A stretch of 64,000 nucleotides of DNA from Planctomycetota bacterium (GTDB taxonomy: Bacteria > Planctomycetota > Phycisphaerae > Phycisphaerales > UBA5793): assembly GCA_013112555.1 (NCBI GenBank), contig JABFGK010000002.1, forward strand, positions 1,054,001 to 1,118,000, in the 5' to 3' direction. Below, one piece after another: positions 1 to 8,128 of this stretch. Position numbers and translations under genes: made by a program. How positions within the stretch are numbered: the first letter of the stretch is position 1; the number at the start of each line of letters is the position of its first letter. The notes beneath the pieces were generated by a model. That model was not told the DNA's origin. It worked only from the letters and a program-made list of their open reading frames with translations, and made no database searches.

Positions 1-222
1 CATCAGTTCCATGCGATTGTTCGTCGTGTTTGCTTCGCCGCCGCTGTGTTCGCGGACGGTTCCTGATGGTGGGTGTTTCAGGATGAATGCCCAGCCACCC
101 GGGCCGGGGTTGCCGGAGCAGGCACCGTCGGTGAACAGTTGGACCACGTCGAGTGTTGATTCAGTGTCTTTGGCCGGCTTGGGGGATGCTGCTTTTCGTG
201 CCGTCTTTTTGCGCTGGGTCAT
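1..222 (-). CDS. rnhA: Ribonuclease HI, 5' part only (runs off the left edge)
   Basis: The minus strand reads from an ATG at 222 into the window edge in one open frame of 74 codons. After a basic N-terminal extension of about 25 residues comes [18 protein letters not shown], the first strand of RNase HI, with the first catalytic Asp at about residue 32. NTTNNRMEL near residue 72 carries the second acidic catalytic residue. The enzyme cleaves the RNA strand of RNA-DNA hybrids in the cytoplasm during replication and repair. The remaining catalytic acids lie outside the window. It lies downstream of the sigma factor gene on the same strand, about 107 bases away, so co-transcription is possible. 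Confidence 0.93.
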   Translation of the reverse strand, partial: MTQRKKTARKAASPKPAKDTESTLDVVQLFTDGACSGNPGPGGWAFILKHPPSGTVREHSGGEANTTNNRMELM

Positions 223-329
223 AGTGCGACCATCGTACCGCCAAAGGCAATCGGAATCACGTGCCCGGGGCAATGAATCGGCGGTGCGTGTATTTGTCGA
301 ATGGGTGATAAACGAAATACGTCGAGTGA

Positions 330-1736
330 CTACCCGGCAGCAGCGCGGCGATAGAACGGCTCATCCGGGTCGGAGGATTGCTGCGCCGGCGATTCGGATT
401 CAGTATCCGATTCATCGGTGTTCGCTTGCGTTGACTGATGCGGCGGCGGTGTTGTATTGCGCCGTATTCTGCGGCGGGCGCGAGGCCTGTTCTCGTCGTC
501 GGCCTCATCGTTCGACGTTCCGATCGCCCGGTCATCGTCATCGGCTCCGGTGCATCCATTGCGCTTCAGTGCGCCGATCGGTGCATCCGGGTCGGCCTTG
601 CTGCTGATGACGTCGTTTCCGGTCAGGATGACGCTGTCATTGAGCGAGCGGCTCTGCCGGCCATTGGCACGGGCGGGCTCAGTGTTATCCTGATCGTTTT
701 GGTCGACGGCCTTTTTTTTTGCGTGACCGATTTGATTGCACGCAGCAGGCTTCCTCCCTCGGCCGTTGGTCGGGGGGCGGTCTTCTTCCTTAAAGAATCG
801 GCTCGGTCGATCGTCGCTGAATTGTTCGTTGAGTTTGCGCAGCGCCTCGCACTCGATCTGGCGGACTCGTTCGCGTGTCAGGCCGATGCGGCGGCCGATT
901 TCCTTGAGTGTGAGCGGCGGTCGCCCGTCGAGGCCGAAGCGCATTCGCAGGACCGTCGCCTCTCGTTCGTCGATCGCAGCGAGCAGCCGTCGGATGGTCC
1001 GCACCTGGTCGTCATGCAAGATGATCGAATCAGGCTGGAGATTCCGGCTGTCAGCAAAGAGTTCGGAGAAGTTGACCTGTTCGCCGTCATCACCGACCGG
1101 CGCCTGGTTCGAGCACTGCCAGGCCCGCACCGCTCGACGGATGATCATGAGTTTCTTGACCGGCACCTGCATGGCTTCAGCGAGTTCGGACAGTGTCGGC
1201 GGGTGCCCGAGGCGGCCTTCGAGATCCTGACTGACCTGCTTCCAGCGTGCAATGTGCTCCACCATGTAGGCCGGGATGCTGATCGGCTGTCCCGCATTGA
1301 TCAAGGCACGCTTGATAGCCTGCTTGATCCACCAGGAGGCATAAGTGGAGAAACGGGTCCCTTGAGCAGGGTCATATCCCTCGACGGCTCGTATTAAGCC
1401 GACATTCCCCTCTTCAATAAGGTCCGCTAACGTCAGGCCGCGGTTCGTGTACTTTTTGGCAATGGAAACGACGAGGCGCAGGTTGGCTCGGACGAGTTGA
1501 TCACGGGCCTCGGGGTCGTTGTCGTTGACGATGCGCCAGCCGAGTATCTTCTCTTCGGTGGCCTTGAGCAGCGCAGTATGGTTGATCTGCTTGAGATAGA
1601 GTTGGAGTTCCGTCTGGAGCCCCGGACCCTTGCGACCGGCTTTTTTCGACCTTGCTGTGCTCAAGATCAGGTGTCCATCCCGATTCAGGACGTGGTTCAC
1701 GAGGATCAACTGGCCAACAGCCCAATTGCCAGACAC
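330..1736 (-). CDS. RNA polymerase sigma-70 family factor (RpoD/SigA-like) with long C-terminal tail
   Basis: It directs RNA polymerase to promoters. Region 1.2 lies at about residues 43-80 and region 2 at about 82-145 ([43 protein letters not shown]). Region 3 lies at about 150-215 and region 4 at about 245-302, where [20 protein letters not shown] is the -35-binding helix-turn-helix. There is no region 1.1. Region 4 normally ends a sigma factor, but here about 150 more residues follow, rich in Asp, Glu, Arg, Asn and Pro and apparently disordered. The predicted start is a GTG with no clear ribosome site, so the exact N-terminus is uncertain. Whether this is the housekeeping factor cannot be told from one window. 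Confidence 0.9.
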   Translation of the reverse strand: MSGNWAVGQLILVNHVLNRDGHLILSTARSKKAGRKGPGLQTELQLYLKQINHTALLKATEEKILGWRIVNDNDPEARDQLVRANLRLVVSIAKKYTNRGLTLADLIEEGNVGLIRAVEGYDPAQGTRFSTYASWWIKQAIKRALINAGQPISIPAYMVEHIARWKQVSQDLEGRLGHPPTLSELAEAMQVPVKKLMIIRRAVRAWQCSNQAPVGDDGEQVNFSELFADSRNLQPDSIILHDDQVRTIRRLLAAIDEREATVLRMRFGLDGRPPLTLKEIGRRIGLTRERVRQIECEALRKLNEQFSDDRPSRFFKEEDRPPTNGRGRKPAACNQIGHAKKKAVDQNDQDNTEPARANGRQSRSLNDSVILTGNDVISSKADPDAPIGALKRNGCTGADDDDRAIGTSNDEADDENRPRARRRIRRNTTPPPHQSTQANTDESDTESESPAQQSSDPDEPFYRRAAAG

Positions 1737-1965
1737 CGAGAGTTCAACTCGTCAGATCGAGTTGCGCCATCGCATGTCGGGGGTGCAGTGCCACACCTCC
1801 TCTGATTCGGCTATACGAACTCGGACCTTGAGCGGTTCCCACTCCCCGGATATCCACCTGTCCTGCCAGGCATGCGGGTGTGTCTGAAACCGGCCATTTC
1901 CATGCAGTGCTGCGTGGGGCAACAGGCATTTCCTCATTCCTCGCGACCGTCTTTTTTCTTGCTGC

Positions 1966-2487
1966 TCAGGCGGCGACCACACTGCGTCCGAAATGCACGG
2001 CAACCTTGTATCGTGTGGGCTGGTCAGATTGGAACGATTGGGCCTCGGCGTCGTGGGTGTCGTCATGTGATCGGTCAAGCCGGACGGTTGGGACGCGGCG
2101 GCCGCTGGGTACCTGGTCACAGCGGATGACTCGCCCGATCCGACCTCGACAGCGGAACGGGGCCAACCGGACCTCGACGAGATCGCCGATTGCCACGCGG
2201 TTGTCGCTGATCAAGCCGACGGCCTGATCGGAGACGTCCGCTAACTGCATCGATCCGCCGAGGAAGGTGTGATAGGGGTTCTGGCAGATGACGTGGGCCC
2301 ACCCGTTCGTGGGGACGCGATCGGTATAGCGTCGCTCGAAGGGGATGGGGGGTGTGTCATCACCGTCCTGAGTCTGGGGTGATGGAGCGGCAGTCTCGGG
2401 ACCGGGCCCGTCCACCATCAGTTGCTGTACGCTACGGTTGAGCCGCCCCCTTTTGTGCGGCGTCACGTCATCCGTGATCTTGAGCAT
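1966..2487 (-). CDS. PilZ-like domain protein
   Basis: The ATG at 2487 is chosen because GGGAGG lies about 9 bases upstream; the frame stays open further upstream. The 173-residue product has a low-complexity N-terminal third, then RRYTDR at about residue 52, matching the RxxxR half of the cyclic-di-GMP-binding PilZ signature. A beta-rich stretch follows with ADVSDQAVGL, a degenerate form of the second half (Ala where Gly is usual), and then LVEVRLAPFRCRGRIGRVIR. A PilZ protein would sense cyclic-di-GMP in the cytoplasm. The second motif is imperfect, so binding may be lost and the call is moderate. It lies upstream of the sigma factor on the same strand with a gap of about 230 bases. Confidence 0.6.
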   Translation of the reverse strand: MLKITDDVTPHKRGRLNRSVQQLMVDGPGPETAAPSPQTQDGDDTPPIPFERRYTDRVPTNGWAHVICQNPYHTFLGGSMQLADVSDQAVGLISDNRVAIGDLVEVRLAPFRCRGRIGRVIRCDQVPSGRRVPTVRLDRSHDDTHDAEAQSFQSDQPTRYKVAVHFGRSVVAA

Positions 2488-2745
2488 CACAGCCTGCCTC
2501 CCTGCTCGTTGTGCCCCCATTGCACGGCAAACCGGCGAATGGATAGCACTGTAAGCATTTGTCAGAGCACAAATTATGCGTGTGCGGACCAGCCGCTTTT
2601 TCCCACCACGGCTGGAGAACGCCTCCATCAGGCGATGTCGAACACAGTGAGAACATCGGATTGAAACAGGCAGGGGTTAACCACGGATACGGCCGGGTGG
2701 GTCGAATGTATCCGGACTTGCGGGCCGCCAGCGGTGGGGGGCGGG

Positions 2746-3273
2746 TTATCGCAGCGCGTGCTCGCCACGCTCACGGCGGAGGTCATTGATGGCCTTGAGG
2801 CCTTCCGGGACCCCGCGCATCAGTTTGATGATCTGCGACGCACTCGTGCCGATCAGGCCGGCAACGTCTGGGACATTACCCTGTGCCCACACGATGATCA
2901 GGTCCATCAATTCAGCGATCACACTGGGATAGTCGGTGTGCTCGGTGTTGACGGCCAAGCGGCCCTTGCGAATTCGTGTGGCGATCTCCTCCGGGACACG
3001 GTAGGTGGCGGTATCGAGATTGGTGAACTCGGCCGTTCGTCGATGGCGGAGTGCCAGCAGAAGGCGGAGGCGCTGAATCGCCTTTTTTCGATTGACTTCC
3101 TGGCGGCGCGACTCGGTGGCCATCGCTTCGATTCCGGTCGGGCAATGGCGAATTCGGACGGCCGTCTCAACCTTGTTCCGGTGTTGGCCACCCGGCCCGG
3201 ATCGACGTTGGCGCCCGATTTCGCACTCTGCCAGCAGATCATCGACATCGAGTTGTGCCGGATGTGCGGCCAT
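2746..3273 (-). CDS. Release-factor-like protein with GGQ motif
   Basis: This is a class I release factor catalytic domain on its own. GPGGQHRNKVETAVRI at about residues 26-41 has the GGQ loop that enters the peptidyl-transferase centre and hydrolyses peptidyl-tRNA, followed by a basic helix (RRQEVNRKKAIQRLRLLLALRHRR). There is no codon-recognition domain, so it resembles ribosome-rescue proteins (ArfB/PrfH-type) rather than RF1 or RF2. The C-terminal half, about 90 residues, is not the usual short basic ArfB tail and I do not recognise it. The start at 3273 is supported by GAGGAAGG just upstream; 175 residues. It is divergent from murB with about 120 bases between them. Confidence 0.8.
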   Translation of the reverse strand: MAAHPAQLDVDDLLAECEIGRQRRSGPGGQHRNKVETAVRIRHCPTGIEAMATESRRQEVNRKKAIQRLRLLLALRHRRTAEFTNLDTATYRVPEEIATRIRKGRLAVNTEHTDYPSVIAELMDLIIVWAQGNVPDVAGLIGTSASQIIKLMRGVPEGLKAINDLRRERGEHALR

Positions 3274-3390
3274 GAGTCCACCTTCCTCGTTCTTCCCGTG
3301 TGCCCGGTGCTGTCTGCATTTCACGGTCGTTTGGCTGGCGACCCGATCAATGCCATGGAGGCGACGCCCGTACAATCGTTCGGTACACCC

Positions 3391-4392
3391 ATGTCAACTG
3401 CACGCGATGCCACCAATCTCGTCCTGTCCGGTCTCGATGCCGACATCGAGTACGATGCGCCGATCGGCCTGCGTATGACATGGTATCGGGTTGGGGGCAC
3501 GGCGGATGTTCTGGTCCGGCCGCGGTCGGTCGAGGCTCTGTCCGTTCTGCTTGCCCGGGCTCAGGAGCGCGGTGTCCCGGTTCGCGTGCTTGGCTCCGGT
3601 GCGAACCTGCTGGTGCACGACGACGGCATCGACGGCATTGTGGTGCATCTGGATCAGCCGGCCTTCCGGGAGGTTTCCACACTGCATCGGCATCGTGCCA
3701 ACCGCGGCGGGACGACGTCTGATGCGGGAGACGGGCTTCGTGCGATGGCTGGGGCTGTGACCGAGCGGCTTGTCATTGGTCTGGCTCAGCAGGGAATGAG
3801 CGGCCTGGAGATGATGGCCGGTATTCCATCCACCATCGGCGGTGCGGTGCGGATGAACGCCGGCGGGAAATTCGGCTGCATCGGTGACGTCGTCAAGGCC
3901 GTCGGGTGTCTCGACATGGCCGGTCAGCCGGTGACGTATCACAATGATTCCCGGCAACTCCGGTTCGAGTATCGGCGCTCGTCGATCGTTGAACCGGTTA
4001 TTCTGTGGGCTGAGTTGAAACTTGAGCCGGATGATCCGCAGCGGGTGCACGATCGGGTGAAAGAGATCTTTGCGTTCAAAAAGAAGTCGCAGCCGATGGG
4101 GGAGCACACGGCCGGCTGTGCATTCAAGAATCCATCACCGGGCACGAGCGCCGGTCGCCTGATTGACGAAGCGGGTTTGAAGGGGTTTTCGATCGGCTCG
4201 GCCTACGTCAGCACCCGTCACGCCAACTTCCTGTGTACCACAGATCTCAAAACGGCCCGTGCGTCCGACCTGATTGCGCTGATGGAGCACATCACGGCCG
4301 CGGTTGAACAGCAGGCCGGCGTGCATCTTGAGCGCGAGGTCGTGGTGTGGTCGCGGAAGAGTCAGCCGGCAGGGCACCGTGCAGACTCATAG
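3391..4392 (+). CDS. murB: UDP-N-acetylenolpyruvoylglucosamine reductase MurB
   Basis: MurB is an FAD enzyme that reduces UDP-GlcNAc-enolpyruvate to UDP-MurNAc in peptidoglycan synthesis. Visible motifs in order are YRVGGTADVLVRP, LGSGANLLVHDDG, the FAD-binding GIPSTIGGAVRMNAGG, HTAGCAFKNPSPGTSAGRLI and STRHANFL near the C-terminus. The Ser that usually acts as proton donor (GSxFKNP) is Cys here. Length 333 residues is normal. The open frame extends far upstream, but that part is antisense to the GGQ gene; the ATG at 3391 fits the family, with 3355 as alternative. The stop overlaps the stop of the convergent prfA by 6 bases. With ddl at 34.9 kb it shows that this organism makes peptidoglycan. 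Confidence 0.95.
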   Translation: MSTARDATNLVLSGLDADIEYDAPIGLRMTWYRVGGTADVLVRPRSVEALSVLLARAQERGVPVRVLGSGANLLVHDDGIDGIVVHLDQPAFREVSTLHRHRANRGGTTSDAGDGLRAMAGAVTERLVIGLAQQGMSGLEMMAGIPSTIGGAVRMNAGGKFGCIGDVVKAVGCLDMAGQPVTYHNDSRQLRFEYRRSSIVEPVILWAELKLEPDDPQRVHDRVKEIFAFKKKSQPMGEHTAGCAFKNPSPGTSAGRLIDEAGLKGFSIGSAYVSTRHANFLCTTDLKTARASDLIALMEHITAAVEQQAGVHLEREVVVWSRKSQPAGHRADS

Positions 4393-5538
4393 GGCGGCGA
4401 GGCGCTTGGCCGTGTCATGTTCGATGAGTGCATTGACGAGATCGTCGAGTTTGCCGGCCAGCAGTTCGGTGAGATTGAACGATCGACTCAGCCGATGATC
4501 GACGGCAATGTTGTCCTTGTATCGGTAGGTTCTGATTTTTTCAGCCCGGCTGGCCGACCCGATCATTGCGACGCGCTGCTCGGCTCGTTGTTTTTCGGCC
4601 TCCTGGCGTTGCTGCTCGTAGAGGCGTGCACGGAGGAGTCGCCATGCCTTCTCGCGGTTCTGGTGCTGGCTTTTTGATTCCTGCATGCGGACTTCAATAC
4701 CGGAGGGCTTATGGATGAGGTGGACGGCTGTGGCCACCTTGTTGACATTCTGGCCTCCGGGGCCCTGTGAAGTGGTGACATGGACTTCGACGTCGCTTTC
4801 GTCGAGATCGAGTTCGATTTCCTCCGGCTCCGGCATGACGGCGACGGTTGCGGTGGACGTATGAATGCGGCCCTGGGCCTCGGTGGCCGGGACTCGCTTG
4901 ACCTGGTGGGTGCCGCCTTCGTACCCGAGTTCGGCCCAGACGCCTTGCCCCTTGATATTGAGGACGGCGGACCGAAGTCCGCCCATGTCTCCGCCCGAAT
5001 GGTCGAGTTCGTCGACTTTCCAGCCTCGGATGGAGGCAAAACGGCGGTACATGTCGAGCAGGTCCACGACCCAGAGCCCGGCCTCATCACCGCCGACACC
5101 GGCTCTGAGTTCGAGGATAACGGAGCCGACTTGTCGGTCGTCACTCGTGACAAGTTCGGTCTTGATATCCTCGAGTAACTGCTGCGCTCGCTGCTCGATG
5201 TCGGGCAGTTCCTCGCGGACGAGGGCCAGATACTCCGGGTCGGCCTCGGCATCGTGTTTTTCGGGGTTTGCGAGCACGTCGCGGAGTTCGCCGGCTTCAA
5301 CGCTGAGTGCACAATACTGGTCGTATTTGTTGCATAATGGGGCCAGGGCAGCCCGCTTGATGCTGAGATCGCGCACGAGTTCGTGGTCGACGGTGACGGT
5401 CGGGTCAGCCAGCCGTGTGTCAAGATCGGTCAGATTGGCACGCATCTCGTCGAGCCTGCCCAGTAGGCGCGCGTCGGCCGGGTCGGCATGGGTGACCGGT
5501 GGATTCGAGGGTGCGTGCTGTTTTTTTTCTTCCATCAT
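4387..5538 (-). CDS. prfA: Peptide chain release factor 1
   Basis: RF1 ends translation at UAA and UAG. The 383-residue product has an N-terminal coiled-coil domain, the tripeptide anticodon region with PAT in KRVPATEAQGRIHTS (PxT marks RF1; RF2 has SPF), and the catalytic GGQ loop in SQGPGGQNVNKVATAVHL. The family C-terminal signature follows as SRAEKIRTYRY and DHRL. The start is an ATG at 5538. The gene converges on murB with a 6-base overlap. The GGQ protein at 2746-3273 is a separate, shorter relative. Confidence 0.96.
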   Translation of the reverse strand: MMEEKKQHAPSNPPVTHADPADARLLGRLDEMRANLTDLDTRLADPTVTVDHELVRDLSIKRAALAPLCNKYDQYCALSVEAGELRDVLANPEKHDAEADPEYLALVREELPDIEQRAQQLLEDIKTELVTSDDRQVGSVILELRAGVGGDEAGLWVVDLLDMYRRFASIRGWKVDELDHSGGDMGGLRSAVLNIKGQGVWAELGYEGGTHQVKRVPATEAQGRIHTSTATVAVMPEPEEIELDLDESDVEVHVTTSQGPGGQNVNKVATAVHLIHKPSGIEVRMQESKSQHQNREKAWRLLRARLYEQQRQEAEKQRAEQRVAMIGSASRAEKIRTYRYKDNIAVDHRLSRSFNLTELLAGKLDDLVNALIEHDTAKRLAAL

Positions 5539-5942
5539 GGCATGTCTGAGGGGGTGGGAAACTCAATCTTGTCTTACTGTCTGTGGCACGAAGGGTTGTC
5601 AAGGTCTGATAACGAGACGGTCCAGGTGGGGCATTGGTATCAAATGGATCGGCAGGTGCGCTGGACCGGGATTCTCCCTTGACGATGCGGTTACCCTGTG
5701 ATAGACAGTATACTGCAGTCGTAGCCTCTTGATGGGGCGGATGGCGACCATGTGTACACTGAGAGGAGAGATCACGGACCGTGGTGAACTATTTTTAGCG
5801 TTGCGGGTATTGGGGGTGAGGGAAGTCAACGAACTCGTTTCCCTTCTTGAGCGGTGTTTGCCGGCAGTTCCTGAGAGTCCAGGCGGTACTTTCCCCCGGC
5901 TGCTGCTCCGAGACCACGTTTGATTGAGCAAGAGGGTTGATA
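5539..5942 (+). other. Intergenic region between divergent prfA and sulfatase genes
   Basis: About 400 bases without a convincing gene. TATACT at about 5708 could be a -10 element, but the nearest TTGACG is 24 bases upstream, too far for a standard promoter. A 64-codon frame on the plus strand (5729-5923) has no ribosome site and no recognisable similarity. None of the mosaic repeats seen elsewhere occurs here. It probably holds the two divergent promoters. Confidence 0.5.
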
Positions 5943-7988
5943 ATGGATATGCGTACTCCGGCGCCCAACAGCCGAGTTGGCCGTCGCTGGTTCTTTATTC
6001 TGTGTGTTTTGGCTGGGTGTGTGTCGATGATCTGCGGGTTGCCGGTCCGCGCGAATCCGCCGAACATTATTGTGATTCTGGCCGACGACCTCGGGATCGA
6101 GTCGATCGGGGATGGGACGTATTGGCCCAACGGGATCAACGCGATCACGCCGACGCTCGACCGACTGGCTGCCCAGGGGCGGGTGTTTTCGCACGGGCGC
6201 GTGAATCCGAAGTGTTCGCCGACCCGGGCCGGGCTCCTGACCGGCCGCATCGGTCTGCACACCGGCGTGACGGGGTTGCAGGTTGGGACCGATCCGGACA
6301 CCGTGCGGCTCGGCTTGCAGACCGAGGAGACTACGATCGGCGAGGCGCTCAAGCAGGTTGGCTATCAAACGCTGTTTGTCGGCAAGTGGCATGTCGGGAA
6401 CTACGGCCCGTGGGGCCAACAGGCGCAGCAGCAGGGTTTTGACATCGTTGAAGGGCACAAGGATTACCAGCCGCTCGACGATCCGGTCGATGTCGGTGAC
6501 GAACTCGTGACCATGCTGGCTGACGTTGCGATCGACGTTGTGAACAATCGGGCGACACGGGAGTTGCCGTATGCATTGTTCCTTTGGCAACTGGATCCGC
6601 ACGGCCGCTTTGATCACACCTACCAGGATCCGTTCCTCTGGTGGCGGGTTGATGAATCGCTGTTGCCGTCGGGCGAGCCGTACTATGAGCCGAATCGCCT
6701 CGATGACAATGAAGTTGAACGCTACCGGGCAGTGGTGGAGGCGTATGACACCGAACTGAGGCGGACCCTATTTGAGATCGGCGTGATTGATGCCGACGGG
6801 GACTATCTCTCGGAATCAAACACCGTCGTGTTCTTTCTGGGAGACAATGGCGAAAACGACAAGGTGTCGCCGTGGCCTGAGCGTGCCAAAGGAACGGTCT
6901 ACGAGCCTGGGATTCGTGTGCCGTTTTTCGTATTCGGTGAAGGGGTGCCGGCCGACGGTGCCGATAGTTCCCGTCTCGTAATGCACACGGACCTGTTTGA
7001 CACGATTTGTGACGTGGTCGGCGTTCCAGCGGAGTTGCGGGGCGATCGGCCGCGTGATTCCGTGAGTTTTGCAGATGCCATCGGCTGGTCGGACCCGCTG
7101 CCGGAACGAGCGTACCAGGTTCTGAATCAAGAAGATGAGAAGACAAGCGGCAATCCATATGACCAGCGGGTGGCGCTGGTTGGGACACAGTACAAACTGA
7201 TCGCCCAGGCCGGTGGAACAAAACTGGCACCGCTGAGCCGTGATGAGTTTTACGATCTCGTGGCGGACCCGCAGGAACAACACGATCTTGTTGTTGAAGG
7301 GATGACCCCGGAACAGCATACGGCGTACTTGACCATGCGTGATGCGATTGTCGATTATTGGTTCACAGCGGTCTGCGAGCCAACCGAGCAGATGGTAGAC
7401 ATTCCGATGAGCCATGCAATGAGCCTGGTCGACACGAACGATGTGTTCACCCGGCGGCTGCAGTTGGGTCATGCATATCCGGATCAGGTCGAATCGGCGA
7501 TTGAAGCACGCGTGTTTTATCGCTTCAATACGGCAAAGATTGATGACTTGCTGCCGCCGGACAAGACGCTTGATGACGTGGCCTCGGCGCAGGTGGTTGT
7601 TGCGTTCGGAGAAGATTCGACACAATCGATCGAAGTGGACACTGATTTGATTCAGGCGTACCCGGTTGTTTTGAATTGGTATACGAAGCAATTGACGTGG
7701 GGGGAACTGGAGAATGCCTATTCCGATACGGTTGTGGGCGCAGTGGATCTGGCCCCGCATGTGGTGTGGAAACCAAGTGACCCGAGATTGTCCGGCCCGC
7801 CCATGTCGCCGGGCACACCGATGAGCCTGGGGCACAACTCGTCTCTGTTGGAGTTGGTAAAGCGCTGGCACGAGGTGCCGACCGAAAATCACGGGATCGT
7901 GTTGATCGCACGTCCCGATATGACAATCGGGGGCGATCAGCATGTGACGCTTCTGCCGGCTGCGATTCTGCGTCTGACGCTGAAGTAA
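5943..7988 (+). CDS. Exported sulfatase
   Basis: It is an alkaline-phosphatase-superfamily enzyme that hydrolyses sulfate esters, probably outside the cytoplasm. The N-terminal signal sequence is WFFILCVLAGCVSMICGL; LAGC could be a lipobox. PPNIIVILADDLG at about residues 38-50 gives the metal-binding Asp pair. KCSPTRAGLLTGR near residue 90 is the CxPxR signature whose Cys is converted to formylglycine. FLGDNGEND supplies the late Asp-Asn metal ligands. The C-terminal 180 residues or so (after VCEPTEQM) are not standard sulfatase. The ATG at 5943 has GAGGG upstream. At 681 residues it is longer than typical. No maturase gene is visible here. The substrate, often a sulfated polysaccharide in this phylum, cannot be inferred. 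Confidence 0.9.
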   Translation: MDMRTPAPNSRVGRRWFFILCVLAGCVSMICGLPVRANPPNIIVILADDLGIESIGDGTYWPNGINAITPTLDRLAAQGRVFSHGRVNPKCSPTRAGLLTGRIGLHTGVTGLQVGTDPDTVRLGLQTEETTIGEALKQVGYQTLFVGKWHVGNYGPWGQQAQQQGFDIVEGHKDYQPLDDPVDVGDELVTMLADVAIDVVNNRATRELPYALFLWQLDPHGRFDHTYQDPFLWWRVDESLLPSGEPYYEPNRLDDNEVERYRAVVEAYDTELRRTLFEIGVIDADGDYLSESNTVVFFLGDNGENDKVSPWPERAKGTVYEPGIRVPFFVFGEGVPADGADSSRLVMHTDLFDTICDVVGVPAELRGDRPRDSVSFADAIGWSDPLPERAYQVLNQEDEKTSGNPYDQRVALVGTQYKLIAQAGGTKLAPLSRDEFYDLVADPQEQHDLVVEGMTPEQHTAYLTMRDAIVDYWFTAVCEPTEQMVDIPMSHAMSLVDTNDVFTRRLQLGHAYPDQVESAIEARVFYRFNTAKIDDLLPPDKTLDDVASAQVVVAFGEDSTQSIEVDTDLIQAYPVVLNWYTKQLTWGELENAYSDTVVGAVDLAPHVVWKPSDPRLSGPPMSPGTPMSLGHNSSLLELVKRWHEVPTENHGIVLIARPDMTIGGDQHVTLLPAAILRLTLK

Positions 7989-8128
7989 CGGCGGCAGTTC
8001 CCCGCTACGGCTCGGTATCCCTGCGGTCCCGGCTCTGGGGTGCAGTTGCTTAGAATCGATGCGACATGCCCCGCGATGTGCGAAGTGCGTGCATCACGGG
8101 GCCTCATTCTTTGTCTGGCCGGTGTCTG

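Noticed and set aside
11-607. A 198-codon plus-strand frame at the left edge
   Set aside because: It is antisense to rnhA and the sigma factor tail, has no ribosome site, and its protein is low-complexity Arg/Ser-rich, a typical shadow in a GC-rich genome.
2734-3390. An N-terminal extension of MurB of 219 codons
   Set aside because: It is antisense to the GGQ gene, which has clear domain evidence and a ribosome site; MurB proteins start near the YRVGG block.
5685-5713. A sigma-70 promoter TTGACG with TATACT before the sulfatase gene
   Set aside because: The spacing is 24 bases, well beyond the usual 16-18.
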